DNA from: Prosthecobacter debontii
Lineage (GTDB): Bacteria > Verrucomicrobiota > Verrucomicrobiia > Verrucomicrobiales > Akkermansiaceae
Length of the DNA: 10,252 nucleotides
Direction: 5' to 3'
Assembly (NCBI GenBank): GCA_945883455.1
Contig: CAMCXJ010000069.1
Location: forward strand, 1 to 10,252
In this document: piece after piece, positions 1-6,232 of the stretch
Position numbering within the stretch: the first letter of the stretch is position 1
How the letters are laid out: each line of letters starts with the position of its first letter
Notes under the pieces: generated by a model
The model's database searches: none
What the model saw: the letters and a program-made list of their open reading frames with translations, nothing else
Told to the model about the DNA's origin: nothing
Program-made: the position numbers and the translations under genes

Positions 1-1
1 G

Positions 2-901
2 ATGGGCTGCGCACTCGTCGATCAGGTGGTGGCATCCATCGGCGAGAGCTTCGACAAAACCGTCTTCTCCTTCATCCCCAACACCGCCGAGACTGCCTAC
101 CACGGCATGATGGACGGCCTGCGCCTCTACCGCCGCCAGCAAGTGCGGATGGAAATCCTCGAAGGCGTCGCCGCCGGGACACTGACACCGGAAAAGGTCG
201 ATGAGCTGATCCTGCGCAACTGGCCGCGCGGCGAGAAAATCGCGCACAAGGACCTCAAGATGCGGACGTTCATCTCCCAGGAAAAAGGCCGCGACCAGCT
301 CGTCTCACACGTTTATGACATCACCTACGGCGCGGTGAAACCAGGCGACCAACTCGTGGTGCTGGACGATTCCATTGTGCGCGGCACGACGCTTAAGAAA
401 TCCATCCTCAAGATTCTCGCCCGCACCAAGCCTTCGAAGATCGTGATCTGCTCCACCGCCCCGCAGATCCGCTACCCCGACTGCTACGGCATCGATATGT
501 CAGAGCTGGGGAAATTCATCGCGTTCAACGCCGCCGTCGCACTCCACCGCCGCGCAGGGCGGCAGTATCTGCTTGATCGAATCTACGACGATTGCCGCGA
601 GGAACTCACGAAGCCTTCGGCAGAGCGCCGCAACTGTGTAAAGGGCGTTTACGAAGTTTTTACAAACGAGGAAATTTCCGCTGAAATCTCACGTATGGTT
701 TATCCCGAGGACACGGAATGGCACGGCGAGGTAGAGGTCATTTACCAAACCATCGAGAACCTGCGCGCCTCCATCAAGGGCGAGTGCGGCGACTGGTATT
801 TTACCGGCGATTACCCCACCCCCGGCGGCTACGCCATGGTGAACCAAGCCTACCTCCGCTGGTTCGAAGGCATCGGCGGCCGGTCTTACGATCTGCTGTG
901 A
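2..901 (+). CDS. purF: Amidophosphoribosyltransferase, C-terminal part (5' end outside window)
   Basis: This is the C-terminal 299 residues of the enzyme that makes 5-phosphoribosylamine from PRPP and glutamine, the first committed step of purine synthesis in the cytosol. The phosphoribosyltransferase half is present, with the PRPP-binding loop VVLDDSIVRGTT at residues 119-130 of the visible part, then APQIRYPDCYGIDM (153-166). The N-terminal glutamine amidotransferase domain with its catalytic Cys must lie upstream. The ATG at base 2 is an internal methionine, since the frame is open to the window edge. About 130 residues follow the PRTase core, ending in GDWYFTGDYPTPGG (263-276). That tail is absent from the roughly 505-residue E. 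coli enzyme and, from memory, matches the longer Bacteroidota/Verrucomicrobiota type. It ends in TGA at 899-901, convergent with tadA. The family is very sure; the exact role of the tail is unknown. Confidence 0.95.
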   Translation: MGCALVDQVVASIGESFDKTVFSFIPNTAETAYHGMMDGLRLYRRQQVRMEILEGVAAGTLTPEKVDELILRNWPRGEKIAHKDLKMRTFISQEKGRDQLVSHVYDITYGAVKPGDQLVVLDDSIVRGTTLKKSILKILARTKPSKIVICSTAPQIRYPDCYGIDMSELGKFIAFNAAVALHRRAGRQYLLDRIYDDCREELTKPSAERRNCVKGVYEVFTNEEISAEISRMVYPEDTEWHGEVEVIYQTIENLRASIKGECGDWYFTGDYPTPGGYAMVNQAYLRWFEGIGGRSYDLL

Positions 902-987
902 AGCCCTAGCCCCAGCCGGGCATGGCCAACCTGATTTGGTGAAACCGCCCGTCATGCGGAAGCCGGTGGAGGTGCGGTATGGATTGA

Positions 988-1013
988 TTGAAAAATCCGC
1001 ATTCATTTTTCAA
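988..1013. terminator. AT-rich inverted repeat between convergent purF and tadA
   Basis: TTGAAAAAT (988-996) and ATTTTTCAA (1005-1013) form a perfect 9-bp stem with an 8-base loop. It sits in the 122-base gap between two convergent genes, 10 bases past the tadA stop. A symmetrical stem carrying its own A and T runs could serve as a bidirectional terminator. It is GC-poor and lacks a separate U-tract, so this is a positional inference. The rest of the 902-1023 gap shows nothing else recognisable. Confidence 0.3.
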
Positions 1014-1023
1014 CGGGAAGCAC

Positions 1024-1524
1024 CTAGGACTCATCCATCCGCTTGCGTTGCCGGGCTTCTCGGAAAAAACTCTGAAGCAGCGCCAGCGACTCCTCGCCGA
1101 GCACGCCGGAGGTCACCTCGCAGCGGTGGTTCAGCGGCGGATTCGATTCCAAAAGATTGATCCAGCCCCCCGCCGCGCCCGCCTTGGGATCGGAGCAACC
1201 GAAAACCACCCGCGTAGGCCGGCAATGCACGATCGCGCCCGCGCACATCGGACACGGCTCTTTCGTCACGTAAAGCGTGCAGTTCTCCAGCCGCCAATCG
1301 CCCAATGCCTGCTGCGCGGCCGTCAGTGCCAGCATTTCCGCGTGCGCGGTCGCATCTTTAAGCGTCTCCACCTGGTTCCACGCGCGGCCGATGATTTTCC
1401 CCTCATGCACCACCACAGCACCCACCGGGACCTCGGAGGCCGCGTAGGCTTTCATCGCCTCCCGCATCGCCTGCTGCATGAAGTGCGCGTCGCTGTGAAG
1501 GTCGATGATGGGGTCTTCGTGCAT
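1024..1524 (-). CDS. tadA: tRNA-specific adenosine deaminase TadA
   Basis: A 166-residue zinc deaminase that converts adenosine 34 to inosine in tRNA-Arg(ACG), allowing wobble decoding. The full cytidine/adenosine deaminase signature is visible: HAE at residues 61-63 (zinc ligand His61, proton-shuttle Glu63) and PCPMCAGA at 90-97 (zinc ligands Cys91 and Cys94). Asn50 in the AWN motif and the VPVGAVVV strand (32-39) also fit TadA. The length is normal for the family. The start is well defined: the ATG at 1524-1522 is preceded in frame by a TAG at 1542-1540 with no other start between. There is no Shine-Dalgarno; a candidate promoter lies immediately upstream. It is convergent with purF and divergent from the flavoprotein gene. 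Other zinc deaminases such as guanine deaminase are less likely given the close TadA pattern. Confidence 0.94.
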   Translation of the reverse strand: MHEDPIIDLHSDAHFMQQAMREAMKAYAASEVPVGAVVVHEGKIIGRAWNQVETLKDATAHAEMLALTAAQQALGDWRLENCTLYVTKEPCPMCAGAIVHCRPTRVVFGCSDPKAGAAGGWINLLESNPPLNHRCEVTSGVLGEESLALLQSFFREARQRKRMDES

Positions 1525-1536
1525 GCGTGTTGCTGG

Positions 1537-1565
1537 GTTCTAAACACCATTCGCTTGCCCGGCAA
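1537..1565 (-). promoter_or_regulatory. Candidate sigma70-type promoter of tadA
   Basis: On the minus strand, TTGCCG (1565-1560) and TAGAAC (1542-1537) are separated by exactly 17 bases, each matching 4 of 6 consensus bases. The expected start of transcription falls only about 5 bases before the tadA ATG, so the transcript would be nearly leaderless. The -35 element overlaps the palindrome TTGCC-C-GGCAA. No experimental support is visible. Confidence 0.4.
1555..1565. repeat. Small perfect palindrome in the tadA/flavoprotein divergent region
   Basis: TTGCC (1555-1559), a central C, then GGCAA (1561-1565) form an 11-base perfect palindrome. It covers the proposed tadA -35 hexamer and lies in the 123-base divergent intergenic region. 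A repressor half-site pair is conceivable, but palindromes this short also occur by chance. Confidence 0.25.
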
Positions 1566-1630
1566 ACACTTCGCATCCAAAAAAGCATGGCTGGCTTATC
1601 GGGGAAAGAATCCATAAGTCCTCTTTGTCC

Positions 1631-1636
1631 TATAAT
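1631..1636 (+). promoter_or_regulatory. Candidate -10 element of the flavoprotein gene
   Basis: A perfect TATAAT lies 11 bases before the ATG at 1648. No -35 hexamer is recognisable 16-18 bases upstream. If it is used, transcription would begin about 5 bases before the start codon, and no Shine-Dalgarno is present between them. Confidence 0.4.
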
Positions 1637-1647
1637 TCCTATCCCTG

Positions 1648-2889
1648 ATGAACCCTAAAACCGGCACTCCTCGAAAAATCGTTGTGATAGGTGGCGGCGC
1701 AGCAGGATTATTCGCGGCGATCACCGCTGCCGAGGCCGATCCCTCGGCGGAGGTTACGGTTTATGAAAAGGGCAACGCGTTTCTCACCAAGGTGAAAATT
1801 TCCGGCGGTGGGCGCTGCAATGTCACACATGCTTGCTTCGATCCGGCGATGCTTTCGAAAAACTACCCCCGCGGTTCGCGCGAACTTCGCGGGGCGTTTC
1901 ACGAATGGCAGCCGCGGGATACGGTCGAGTGGTTGGAGGCGCGCGGGGTGGAATTGAAAGCCGAAGCCGATGGCAGGATGTTTCCAGTCACCGATCGCTC
2001 GCAGACGATCATCGATTGTTTCATGAAATGCGCCCGCGATGCCAGGGTGGTTTTGAAAACCGGCATCGCGCTGCACGAGCTGCAAGCCGATCCCGATGGA
2101 ACGTTTTCCCTGCATCTCAGCAATGGTGAAACCGTGAGAGCGGACAAGGTATGCATCACCTCCGGATCGCTCAAGGCGTCTCCGCTCACCAGCGCCATCG
2201 AATCGCTCGGGCACAGCATCGAACCGCTTGTTCCCTCGCTGTTTGCTTTCAACATTCCGGATCATCGCCTCAATGACCTCGCTGGGCTTTCGGTGCAGGA
2301 TGCGGGAGTGAAAATCATTCCAAAAAGTCCGGTGCAGAGAGGCCCGGTGCTGATCACCCATCGCGGACTCAGTGGTCCGGCGATCCTGCGCTTATCCGCA
2401 TGGGAGGCGCGGCGCTTTGCCGAGCAGGATTATACGGTGGAAATATCGGTCAACTGGCTCGGGAAAACTTCCGCCGAAGAACTGCGCGAAACGTTTTCTA
2501 ACAACCGCATGGAATCCGGAAAATCCCTGGTGAAAAACAAAGTGCCAGCGGGCTTGCCGCGCCGGCTCTGGGAGAGATTGCTCGAAAGCGCCGCGATCGC
2601 GCCGGAAACCCAATGGTCGCAGCTAACCAAAGATCGCGAAAACGCTTTGGCGCACCAGCTCACGGATGGCCGGTTTGAGGTCAAAGGCAAAACGACGAAT
2701 AAAGATGAATTCGTCACCTGTGGCGGGGTGAGGCTTAAGGAAATCGATTTCCGCAGGATGGAAAGCCGCATCGTCCCCGGCTTGCACTTTGCGGGTGAAT
2801 GCCTCGATATCGATGGCATCACCGGCGGTTACAATTTCCAAGCCGCATGGACCGGCGGACGCATCGCGGGGCTGGCGATGGTGGACTGA
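1648..2889 (+). CDS. HI0933/BaiN-type NAD(P)/FAD-dependent flavoprotein
   Basis: A 413-residue cytosolic flavoprotein of the HI0933 family (also seen as YhiN or BaiN/RdsA), usual length about 390-420. It has an N-terminal Rossmann FAD-binding motif, IGGGAAG (14-20), the family hallmark KISGGGRCNVTH (50-61), THRGLSGPAI (237-246), and a C-terminal FAD-binding stretch from GEC (383-385) through DGITGGYNFQAAW (389-401). Redox roles have been proposed for single members, but the substrate of this one cannot be read from the sequence. One oddity is that the middle region, where many relatives have a glycine-rich ATGG...GSTGDG stretch, reads ITSGSLKASPLTSAIESLGH (170-189), shorter and lacking those glycines. 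The ATG start has no Shine-Dalgarno but an ideal TATAAT just upstream. The gene ends in TGA 140 bases before the convergent transposase gene. The family is sure, the function is not. Confidence 0.88.
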   Translation: MNPKTGTPRKIVVIGGGAAGLFAAITAAEADPSAEVTVYEKGNAFLTKVKISGGGRCNVTHACFDPAMLSKNYPRGSRELRGAFHEWQPRDTVEWLEARGVELKAEADGRMFPVTDRSQTIIDCFMKCARDARVVLKTGIALHELQADPDGTFSLHLSNGETVRADKVCITSGSLKASPLTSAIESLGHSIEPLVPSLFAFNIPDHRLNDLAGLSVQDAGVKIIPKSPVQRGPVLITHRGLSGPAILRLSAWEARRFAEQDYTVEISVNWLGKTSAEELRETFSNNRMESGKSLVKNKVPAGLPRRLWERLLESAAIAPETQWSQLTKDRENALAHQLTDGRFEVKGKTTNKDEFVTCGGVRLKEIDFRRMESRIVPGLHFAGECLDIDGITGGYNFQAAWTGGRIAGLAMVD

Positions 2890-2900
2890 AAGAGTCAAAC

Positions 2901-2920
2901 CGCAGATGAACGCAGAGGGA
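2901..2920. repeat. Two head-to-tail 10-base units after the flavoprotein gene
   Basis: CGCAGATGAA (2901-2910) is followed directly by CGCAGAGGGA (2911-2920), 7 of 10 bases identical, and then by a weak third unit CGTTTATGAG. A related string, CGCAGGATGA, appears on the far side of the transposase gene at 4252-4261. From memory, CGCAGATGAA-like strings recur between genes in related environmental bacteria, so this may be the worn end of a dispersed repeat. The rest of the 2890-3029 gap holds only a small TTCGT/ACGAA inverted repeat (2978-2989). Confidence 0.45.
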
Positions 2921-3029
2921 CGTTTATGAGGAAGAATTGAAGCTCTAAGATAAACTCTCTTGTGCCGCATCAAACGTTTCGTTCACGAAGCTCTTGCTAC
3001 CATTTGCCGCACAGTATGAATCATATCAC

Positions 3030-4157
3030 TCAGCTCCCTCTCATCACAAAAATCGATCCCGCTTTCCCGCCATATGGGCTTTTCAGTGGCTTCGCACTTC
3101 GTTCTCTCTGCCTCTCAAACTGCGCCTGATACCTCGTGGCCATTCCTTTCACATAGTCCTCACTACCCAGGGCAATCCCTTCGCTAAAGCACTTCATCCG
3201 CTTGCGTATCCCTAACATGGGTAAAAATAAGAAATTTTCCACCGCAACTTGCGCAGCCTCCACCTGTGCCTGTGTATAACCTTTTCTTTGCGAGTCTTCT
3301 GCAACCGCGCCTTCTCCATACAGCCATTTCCTATAATACGTATGTGCCTTAGTATCCCAACTATCCTGCGCAACTCCTAACACCTTGCAAAGCCCACGCC
3401 TTGCTCGTTTGCTCCCGCCAACCGCCTCTCCATAACCACTCCACGCATACATCGCTGGATCTTTCACAATCCCTGCCCTCACCGGATTCAAATCAATATA
3501 TCCCGCTATCGCATGTAGAGCTTCACCCGTCTCCACCAGCACGCTTTTGAATCTATCCATCCACAACGTCCCACGCCGGCTCTTCTGCTTGTTGTACCAA
3601 CGACTGAAACGCTCCTTGAGTTCTTTAACAAACAAACTCAAGTCACAGAAACGTTGTTGGAATCGCTCTAACAAAGCCTGTGCCGCATCCTCCTCGTGGC
3701 GATTGCGTAAATCGGTGATTTCACTCCGGAATTGAATGATAAAAGCCTTCGAATACACCAATGAAAGATGCTCGAAAAACCTTTCCTCCCCCTCTTTGCC
3801 TTCAAACCGTTTTAGCCAGATTTTTTTCTCAGGCACCTTGAGCAAAATGTGGAAATGATTGTCCATGATCGCATAGGTCAGAATTTCGACCCCTGTAAAT
3901 GTGGCCATGCGCCACATCATTCGACGCAATGCCTCTTTTTCAATTGAGCCGAGCAAAAAATCACCGTTCACCACCCGCGACATCACGTGGTAGCACGCTG
4001 CACAATCCGTCACACGCATCCGCTTACGCCCTGAAAACCCTCTAGCCCGCCGAATCTGCCCCAATCGCCGACCCGTTTTCATCTCCGCCAACTCTAGAGG
4101 AGACCACACCTTCTCCTCCCCTAAACCCCTTTGTTTATCTTCTTTCGGCATGTCCAT
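3030..4157 (-). CDS. RAYT (REP-associated tyrosine transposase), IS200-like Y1 nuclease
   Basis: A 375-residue HUH single-strand nuclease of the TnpA-REP branch of the IS200/IS605 superfamily. These proteins cut and join single-stranded DNA at REP-type palindromes. Residues 51-110 carry the fold opening, CYHVMSRVVNG (55-65), and the HUH motif NHFHILLKVP (100-109) with metal ligands His101 and His103. FSRWYNKQKSRRGTLW (184-199) and GYIDLNPVRAGIV (219-231) follow, with Tyr220 the likely nucleophile. It is about twice the length of the E. coli protein (about 165 residues), with a roughly 100-residue helical insert and a 140-residue C-terminal extension, a form I recall from Verrucomicrobiota. 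No frameshift is seen, so it may be active. The gene looks more AT-rich than its neighbours, suggesting separate ancestry. The ATG at 4157 is preceded by a weak AGGG; Met3 is an alternative start. Confidence 0.9.
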   Translation of the reverse strand: MDMPKEDKQRGLGEEKVWSPLELAEMKTGRRLGQIRRARGFSGRKRMRVTDCAACYHVMSRVVNGDFLLGSIEKEALRRMMWRMATFTGVEILTYAIMDNHFHILLKVPEKKIWLKRFEGKEGEERFFEHLSLVYSKAFIIQFRSEITDLRNRHEEDAAQALLERFQQRFCDLSLFVKELKERFSRWYNKQKSRRGTLWMDRFKSVLVETGEALHAIAGYIDLNPVRAGIVKDPAMYAWSGYGEAVGGSKRARRGLCKVLGVAQDSWDTKAHTYYRKWLYGEGAVAEDSQRKGYTQAQVEAAQVAVENFLFLPMLGIRKRMKCFSEGIALGSEDYVKGMATRYQAQFERQRERSAKPLKSPYGGKAGSIFVMRGS

Positions 4158-4181
4158 GGCGAAACCCTACCAGCCCAAAAA

Positions 4182-4204
4182 GCATGCGCAAGATTATTGT
4201 ATGC
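4182..4204. repeat. Imperfect hairpin upstream of the RAYT gene
   Basis: GCAT (4182-4185) pairs with ATGC (4201-4204) and CAA (4189-4191) with TTG (4197-4199), leaving a 3-versus-1-base internal loop and a 5-base apical loop. It lies 25 bases upstream of the transposase start. RAYT proteins recognise imperfect palindromes near their own gene, so it is a candidate REP-like site, but the stem is short and chance is a fair alternative. Confidence 0.2.
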
Positions 4205-4247
4205 CTGGCAGTTAATAAGAAGAATCCCCTTGTGCCTGTGTGTGGGT

Positions 4248-4266
4248 TGGACGCAGGATGAGTCCA
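4248..4266 (+). promoter_or_regulatory. Hairpin presenting a Shine-Dalgarno just before the cupin gene
   Basis: TGGAC (4248-4252) and GTCCA (4262-4266) form a perfect 5-bp stem whose 9-base loop contains CAGGA (4254-4258). That is a good ribosome-binding site, 9 bases from the ATG at 4268. It is the only clear Shine-Dalgarno in the window. A binding site held in a loop and abutting the start codon could make translation sensitive to structure or a binding factor. That is inference; the stem is short. Confidence 0.35.
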
Positions 4267-4267
4267 C

Positions 4268-5461
4268 ATGAATTGCTATTTTGAAAAGCTTGGCCGGACG
4301 GTTTTGGAACGGTGGCGGGAGCAGAATTTCTCGCTCGCGGTTTTCCCCGAACTGAACCGCACCGCGATCGAGGAGGCTCCGCCGTCGGAAAACATCGATA
4401 TCGAGGAGCTGATTCATGAGTTCCTATCCAACGACGACCAACCTTTCCAAAGCGAATCTAGCTTCGGACAGCCTGAGTTGATTGCGTTCAACGATACGCG
4501 GTTTTATATTCAGATCCTGTTCTGGCTGGAGGGGACGACGGAAATCCATCAGCACGAGTTTTCCGGAGCATTCCATGTGATGGGAGGTTCCAGCGTGCAT
4601 TCGGAATTTGATTTCGTGGGCGCACGTTCCGTCACTCCGCACATCCGCACCGGCGATCTCCGCGTGAAGCAGATCGAGTTGTTAGAAACTGGGCGCACGG
4701 TTCCCATCACATCCGGCCGGGACTGCATTCACTCGCTTTTCCACCTCGATACCCCGTCCATCACCGTGGTGATCCGCACCCATCACGATCCCGGCACGGG
4801 GCCGCAATACAATTACCTACCACCCCACATCGCGATCAATCCGCTCCACGCGGATTCCCTGACAGCCCGTCGCAAGCAACTGCTCGACGTGCTAGAGGCC
4901 ATCGACGATCCGGATTATGGAACTCATGTAAATGAAATGATGGGTCGTTTGGATTTCGAGCGCGGCTTCAACATGCTTCGCCACGCCATGCCGCGCCTGA
5001 AAGAACTCAATGAGTGGGATGAGGTTCTGGCGACATTTCAAAACAAACACGGTGAACTCGCTCTAGGTGTGCCCGACACGCTGGCGGAATGTCTCCGTCG
5101 CGAGACGATTTCCCAGATGCGTCATTTCATCGTCAATCCAGAGCATCGCTTTTTTCTCGCGCTACTCATCAACGTGCAGAATCGAGCCGATATTTTTGCG
5201 CTCGTTACCCGGCGATTTCCCGGGTCATCCCCCATCGATACCATCCTAGGCTGGGCGGAAGAGCTTGTGGAACCCAACGATTTCGGGGTCACCCTGCTGG
5301 ATGCCGCTTTTCCTGAAACACCCGATATCGACTTCGAGGAGCAGTCCCGGTTGTTGATCGAGGCGCTGAAAAACGCACTGGAAGGAAATACGGATGAGAA
5401 TGATTTCCTGGAGATACAAGCCGCACTGACGGCTTCCTGCCTGCGGCCTTTGTTCTCGTGA
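4268..5461 (+). CDS. Unknown protein with a cysteine-dioxygenase-like cupin core
   Basis: I do not recognise the family of this 397-residue protein. Residues 75-190 read as a cupin barrel: ILFWLEGTTEIHQHEFSGAF (83-102) gives His94, His96 and Glu97, followed after a glycine turn by SSVHSEF (108-114). A second conserved-looking strand, DCIHSLFHLDTPSITVVIRT (152-171), gives His155 and His159. This HxH plus distal His layout is that of cysteine dioxygenase-type thiol dioxygenases, which bind Fe(II) with three histidines, so a metal-dependent dioxygenase or metal-binding sensor is plausible. The HHDP (172-175) and GPQYNYLPP (178-186) strings look like further pocket residues. Residues 195-397 appear helical and acidic, with no domain I know. 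There is no signal peptide, so it is probably cytosolic. It has a good Shine-Dalgarno and is followed by rpe in the same direction. The substrate is unknown. Confidence 0.8.
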   Translation: MNCYFEKLGRTVLERWREQNFSLAVFPELNRTAIEEAPPSENIDIEELIHEFLSNDDQPFQSESSFGQPELIAFNDTRFYIQILFWLEGTTEIHQHEFSGAFHVMGGSSVHSEFDFVGARSVTPHIRTGDLRVKQIELLETGRTVPITSGRDCIHSLFHLDTPSITVVIRTHHDPGTGPQYNYLPPHIAINPLHADSLTARRKQLLDVLEAIDDPDYGTHVNEMMGRLDFERGFNMLRHAMPRLKELNEWDEVLATFQNKHGELALGVPDTLAECLRRETISQMRHFIVNPEHRFFLALLINVQNRADIFALVTRRFPGSSPIDTILGWAEELVEPNDFGVTLLDAAFPETPDIDFEEQSRLLIEALKNALEGNTDENDFLEIQAALTASCLRPLFS

Positions 5462-5549
5462 AAACTGTCGCTACTTTGCTTCCTCGGTGGATTACCGCCC
5501 ATCCCGAATTTTCCTTCCCATCCCGCCCCGCCGTGCTTCGCTAGTCCGC

Positions 5550-6218
5550 GTGATCGCCAGAACCTTCCATGACCGTGTCATCGCCCCTTCCCTACTCGCT
5601 GCGGATTTCTCGAAAGTGGGCGAGGAAACCACCCGCGCCATCAACGCGGGGGCGGATTGGCTGCACCTCGACGTGATGGATGGTCATTTCGTGGACAATA
5701 TCTCCTTCGGCCCGGCGATGGTGCAAACAATTCACGAGTCGAACGACATTTTCCTCGATGTGCATCTGATGATCTCCCGGCCCGACCACTACCTGCCGCG
5801 ATTCATCGCCGCCGGCTCGGACTGTATAACCGTCCATGTCGAGGCGGAGCATGATGTCGCAGAAACACTGGAGCGCATCCGTGAGGCGGGCTGCCTCGCC
5901 GGGCTCGCGCTGAATCCCGCTACCCCTTTCGAGCAGGCCGTCCCTTTCCTCGGGATGATCGACCTGCTGCTCTGCATGACCGTCGTCCCCGGCTTCGGTG
6001 GGCAGCCGTTCATGGAGTCGGTCATGCCGAAAGTTTCCGCCGCTGCCGCCTACCGTAAGGAAAAAGGCCTCGCTTATCACATCGAGGTCGATGGAGGGAT
6101 CAGCACCGCTACCGCCTCCCTTGCCTATGCCGCCGGGGCGAATGTCATGGTCGCCGGCTCCACCACCTTCGGAGTGAAGGACATGAAAGCTGCCATCACT
6201 GCGATCCGCGAAGCCTAA
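5550..6218 (+). CDS. rpe: Ribulose-phosphate 3-epimerase
   Basis: This enzyme interconverts ribulose 5-phosphate and xylulose 5-phosphate in the pentose phosphate and Calvin cycles, and is a cytosolic TIM barrel. Numbered from the GTG at 5550 (222 residues, normal is 215-230), it shows VIAPSLLAADF (10-20), the metal site LHLDVMDGHF (38-47) with His39 and Asp41, DVHLM (70-74) with His72, the phosphate loop VVPGFGGQPF (145-154), and VDGGIS (180-185) with catalytic Asp181. The start is uncertain. A GTG at 5487 would add 21 residues rich in Pro and Arg (RIFLPIPPRRA) that the family lacks, so I prefer 5550. Yet a weak promoter-like pair, TTGTTC (5450-5455) and TACTTT (5472-5477), points just ahead of 5487. 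Neither start has a Shine-Dalgarno. The next gene begins 14 bases later, suggesting an operon. Confidence 0.93.
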   Translation: MIARTFHDRVIAPSLLAADFSKVGEETTRAINAGADWLHLDVMDGHFVDNISFGPAMVQTIHESNDIFLDVHLMISRPDHYLPRFIAAGSDCITVHVEAEHDVAETLERIREAGCLAGLALNPATPFEQAVPFLGMIDLLLCMTVVPGFGGQPFMESVMPKVSAAAAYRKEKGLAYHIEVDGGISTATASLAYAAGANVMVAGSTTFGVKDMKAAITAIREA

Positions 6219-6232
6219 CCCATCCTACTATT

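Noticed and set aside
988..1617. Long plus-strand ORF (209 codons) opposite tadA
   Set aside because: It is antisense to a clear TadA, has Arg/His-rich low-information content and no recognisable motif.
1708..2361. Minus-strand ORF (217 codons) inside the flavoprotein gene
   Set aside because: It is a shadow of a well-supported gene in GC-rich DNA, with no family resemblance.
2959..4236. CTTGTGCC copies as a target-site duplication around the transposase
   Set aside because: IS200/RAYT-type enzymes do not make target duplications, and an 8-base match between two flanks of about 120 bases is fairly likely by chance. It is kept only as a weak flank marker.
5592..6080. Minus-strand ORF inside rpe
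   Set aside because: It is complementary to conserved Rpe motifs and has no independent evidence.
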